Below the pieces are notes generated by a model. That model was not told the DNA's origin. It saw only the letters and a program-made list of their open reading frames with translations, and made no database searches. Below, in pieces: positions 63,885 through 64,000 of a stretch of DNA of 64,000 nucleotides. The stretch covers positions 15,187,937 through 15,251,936 of the forward strand of contig NC_059475.1 of the NCBI RefSeq assembly GCF_018139145.2, given 5' to 3'. Positions within the stretch are counted from its first letter, which is position 1; the number at the start of each line of letters is the position of its first letter. Made by a program: the position numbers and the translations under genes. The DNA is from Gymnogyps californianus (lineage: Eukaryota > Chordata > Aves > Accipitriformes > Cathartidae).

Positions 63885-64000
63885 AAATCTCAAAATATCT
63901 TCACCTTTACTAAACAACTCTCTCAGCACTCCCACTTTACAAAAGAAGAAACTGACACACAGTGAGTGTAATGAATTAACCCAAGGAAACAAAGGAAGTC
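63885..64000 (+). mobile_element. MIR-like (CORE-SINE) fragment, cut by the window edge
   Basis: CCCACTTTACAAAAGAAGAA, then ACTGACACACAGTGAGTGTA, then AACCCAAGGAAACAAAGGAAGTC (separated by a few bases) matches the MIR core and tail region in order. In that region the cattttacag, gaaactgaggcaca, ttaa and cccaaggtcacac blocks follow one another. ATCTCAAAATATCTTCACC just upstream may be the 'atctcaaagcgctttac' portion. It probably continues past base 64000. Confidence 0.7.

Larger units (their letters stand above)
50830..64000 (-). other. SOX6: SOX6 intron upstream of the first coding exon (partial)
   Basis: This is the sequence 5' of the first coding exon in the gene's direction. A polypyrimidine-rich acceptor (ttttctttttgtctgc, then ttttcttgttttgtag) immediately precedes the exon, so this is intron rather than promoter. 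SOX6 is known to have several alternative noncoding first exons far upstream. I cannot point to any in this 13 kb. It contains a MITE-like element at 55.79 kb, palindromic remnants at 56.05 and 62.82 kb, and a MIR-like fragment at the right edge. The stretch 53.0-53.2 kb looks like a possible conserved noncoding element. The rest shows no gene, and the open frames of 60-100 codons have no recognisable domains. Confidence 0.85.

Noticed and set aside
1..64000. CRISPR array, operon, prophage, tRNA or rRNA genes
   Set aside because: There are no regularly spaced direct repeats, no dense same-strand gene sets and no RNA-gene signatures. The SOX6 exons show this is vertebrate nuclear DNA.

Overview
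This window is vertebrate nuclear DNA, most likely from a bird. It is AT-rich and almost entirely intronic. Only two stretches read as real protein-coding sequence. Both are on the minus strand and both belong to SOX6, a SoxD-family transcription factor. The coding exon at 50586-50825 starts the protein ([10 protein letters not shown]...). The coding exon at 35385-35595 continues it, including the SoxD-typical motif [20 protein letters not shown]. Each has consensus splice sites, and the two join in phase 0. The gene runs right to left, so the window contains part of the intron before the first coding exon (50830-64000), the whole 14,990-bp intron between the two exons (35596-50585), and at least 35 kb of the next intron (1-35384). 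The leucine-zipper/coiled-coil exons and the HMG-box exons must lie beyond the left edge.

The avian assignment rests on three things. First, a CR1 retroposon at about 25.68-26.19 kb resembles avian CR1 families in its 3' end. Second, other recognisable repeats are sparse. Third, there are A/C- or T/G-rich simple stretches of a kind common in bird introns. A crocodilian or turtle is not strictly excluded. SOX6 itself is highly conserved and does not discriminate.

The rest is old repeat debris and simple sequence. There are two MIR-like SINE fragments (14.87-15.01 kb and the right edge), an L2/L3-type LINE 3' end (6.4 kb), and a 152-bp element with terminal inverted repeats resembling a MITE (55.79 kb). 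Several are weak palindromic remnants of the kind found scattered in amniote genomes. There are two short tandem duplications (29-bp units at 19.58 kb; a perfect 28-bp duplication at 29.42 kb), some perfect short inverted repeats, a 98-bp polypyrimidine tract and homopolymer runs.

All other open frames of 60-137 codons look like chance frames in AT-rich intron DNA. I found no tRNA, rRNA, CRISPR, operon, phage or recognisable viral gene, and no sign of a new multi-gene system. The most useful leads are the SOX6 exon structure, possible noncoding regulatory DNA in the introns, and the unexplained inverted repeats.
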